A DNA stretch of 6,178 bases from an uncultured bacterium (GTDB lineage Bacteria > Pseudomonadota > Gammaproteobacteria > Burkholderiales > Burkholderiaceae_D), in the NCBI GenBank assembly GCA_903872555.1, contig CAIQLE010000341.1, forward strand, positions 1-6,178. The letters run 5' to 3'. Each line of letters starts with the position of its first letter. Within the stretch, counting starts at the first letter, position 1. The notes beneath the pieces are model-generated. The model saw only the letters and a program-made list of their open reading frames with translations. It searched no databases and was not told where the DNA came from. The position numbers were made by a program, and so were the translations under genes. This document shows positions 5,807 to 6,178 of the stretch, piece by piece.

Positions 5807-6178
5807 TGAACGACAATCAAATTTTCCTGGACTTGATAAGGCTCTACAGCGATTACGCGGCATCCGTCGACAGCGCACAGTGGGATAAGTGGGTTGAGTT
5901 TTTCGTGGAAGATTGCGAATACAAAATACAACCACGCGAAAATTTTGACCGTGGCTTTCCGCTCGCAACACTGGCCCTGCTCAGCAAAAATATGCTGAAA
6001 GACCGTGTGTATGGAATTCATGAAACTCTGTATCACGATCCCTATTATCAGCGCCATGTGGTCGGTCTGCCAGTCATGCGTGAAAACAAAGACGGCATTA
6101 TTATTGCAGAAGCCAATTATGCAGTCTTCCGCACCAAGCTCTCCGAGGAATCGACTGTCTTTAACGTAGGCCGTTACC
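5806..6178 (+). CDS. nagH: Salicylate 5-hydroxylase, small oxygenase (beta) subunit (5' part, cut by window end)
   Basis: Structural beta subunit that assembles with NagG into the terminal oxygenase. The frame runs open from the ATG to the window edge (124 codons plus one base), so about 30-40 residues should be missing if it has the usual 155-165. The sequence shows the cone-shaped SnoaL/NTF2-like fold of these subunits. An N-terminal helix (IFLDLIRLYSDYAASVD) and WDKWVEFFVEDCEYKIQPRE are followed by NFDRGFPLATL, MLKDRVYGIHETLYHDPYYQ and the strand ending VFNVGRY. DRVYG and HDPYYQRH match the NagH pattern I recall. It has no cofactor-binding residues, as expected. The start is set by the Shine-Dalgarno at 5797-5800 and the overlap with nagG; an ATG three bases earlier would add one Met. 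Confidence is high because it immediately follows nagG and the similarity is clear. Confidence 0.93.
   Translation, partial: MNDNQIFLDLIRLYSDYAASVDSAQWDKWVEFFVEDCEYKIQPRENFDRGFPLATLALLSKNMLKDRVYGIHETLYHDPYYQRHVVGLPVMRENKDGIIIAEANYAVFRTKLSEESTVFNVGRY

Noticed and set aside
1..6178. CRISPR arrays, tRNA or rRNA genes, insertion sequence ends, riboswitches
   Set aside because: Looked for by eye on both strands. No regularly spaced repeats, tRNA-like cloverleaf, transposase fragment or conserved riboswitch core was noticed.

Overview
The window holds the start of an aromatic catabolic operon for salicylate degradation through gentisate (nag type), next to a less orderly flank. The proteins resemble the nag genes of Ralstonia sp. 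U2 and Polaromonas as I remember them. Together with the nag-style organisation, this suggests a betaproteobacterium, probably Burkholderiales. The genus cannot be read from the sequence.

Layout. Positions 1-287 carry the 3' end of a GNAT acetyltransferase of the TacT-like toxin type. Positions 288-740 are AT-rich and hold no intact gene. They contain what looks like the wreck of an outer-membrane beta-barrel gene (a signal-peptide-like start and a C-terminal barrel segment in different frames), then a rho-independent terminator at 674-697. A NahR/NagR-type LysR regulator lies on the minus strand (741-1646). It faces away from the catabolic genes across a divergent control region of about 110 bp. 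That region has a textbook ATTCA-N5-TGAAT (T-N11-A) operator and a weak-35/good-10 promoter at the spacing expected for LysR activation.

From 1756 to the window end, five genes run on the plus strand with gaps of 12, 23 and 20 bp and finally a 1-base overlap: nagAa (ferredoxin-NAD(P)+ reductase of the oxygenase electron chain), nagI (gentisate 1,2-dioxygenase), nagK (fumarylpyruvate hydrolase), nagG (large oxygenase subunit of salicylate 5-hydroxylase) and nagH (small subunit, cut by the window end).

How they work together. NAD(P)H electrons pass through NagAa and a ferredoxin (NagAb, not in this window) to NagGH, which converts salicylate to gentisate. NagI opens the gentisate ring to maleylpyruvate. 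An isomerase (NagL, not in this window) gives fumarylpyruvate. NagK splits this to fumarate and pyruvate. Salicylate-responsive NagR probably switches the operon on. The notable point is gene order: the lower-pathway genes nagI and nagK sit between the reductase and the oxygenase subunits, and no naphthalene dioxygenase genes are seen. This looks like a compact, stand-alone salicylate module rather than a naphthalene operon. The enzymes belong to known families. I see no evidence of an entirely new system.
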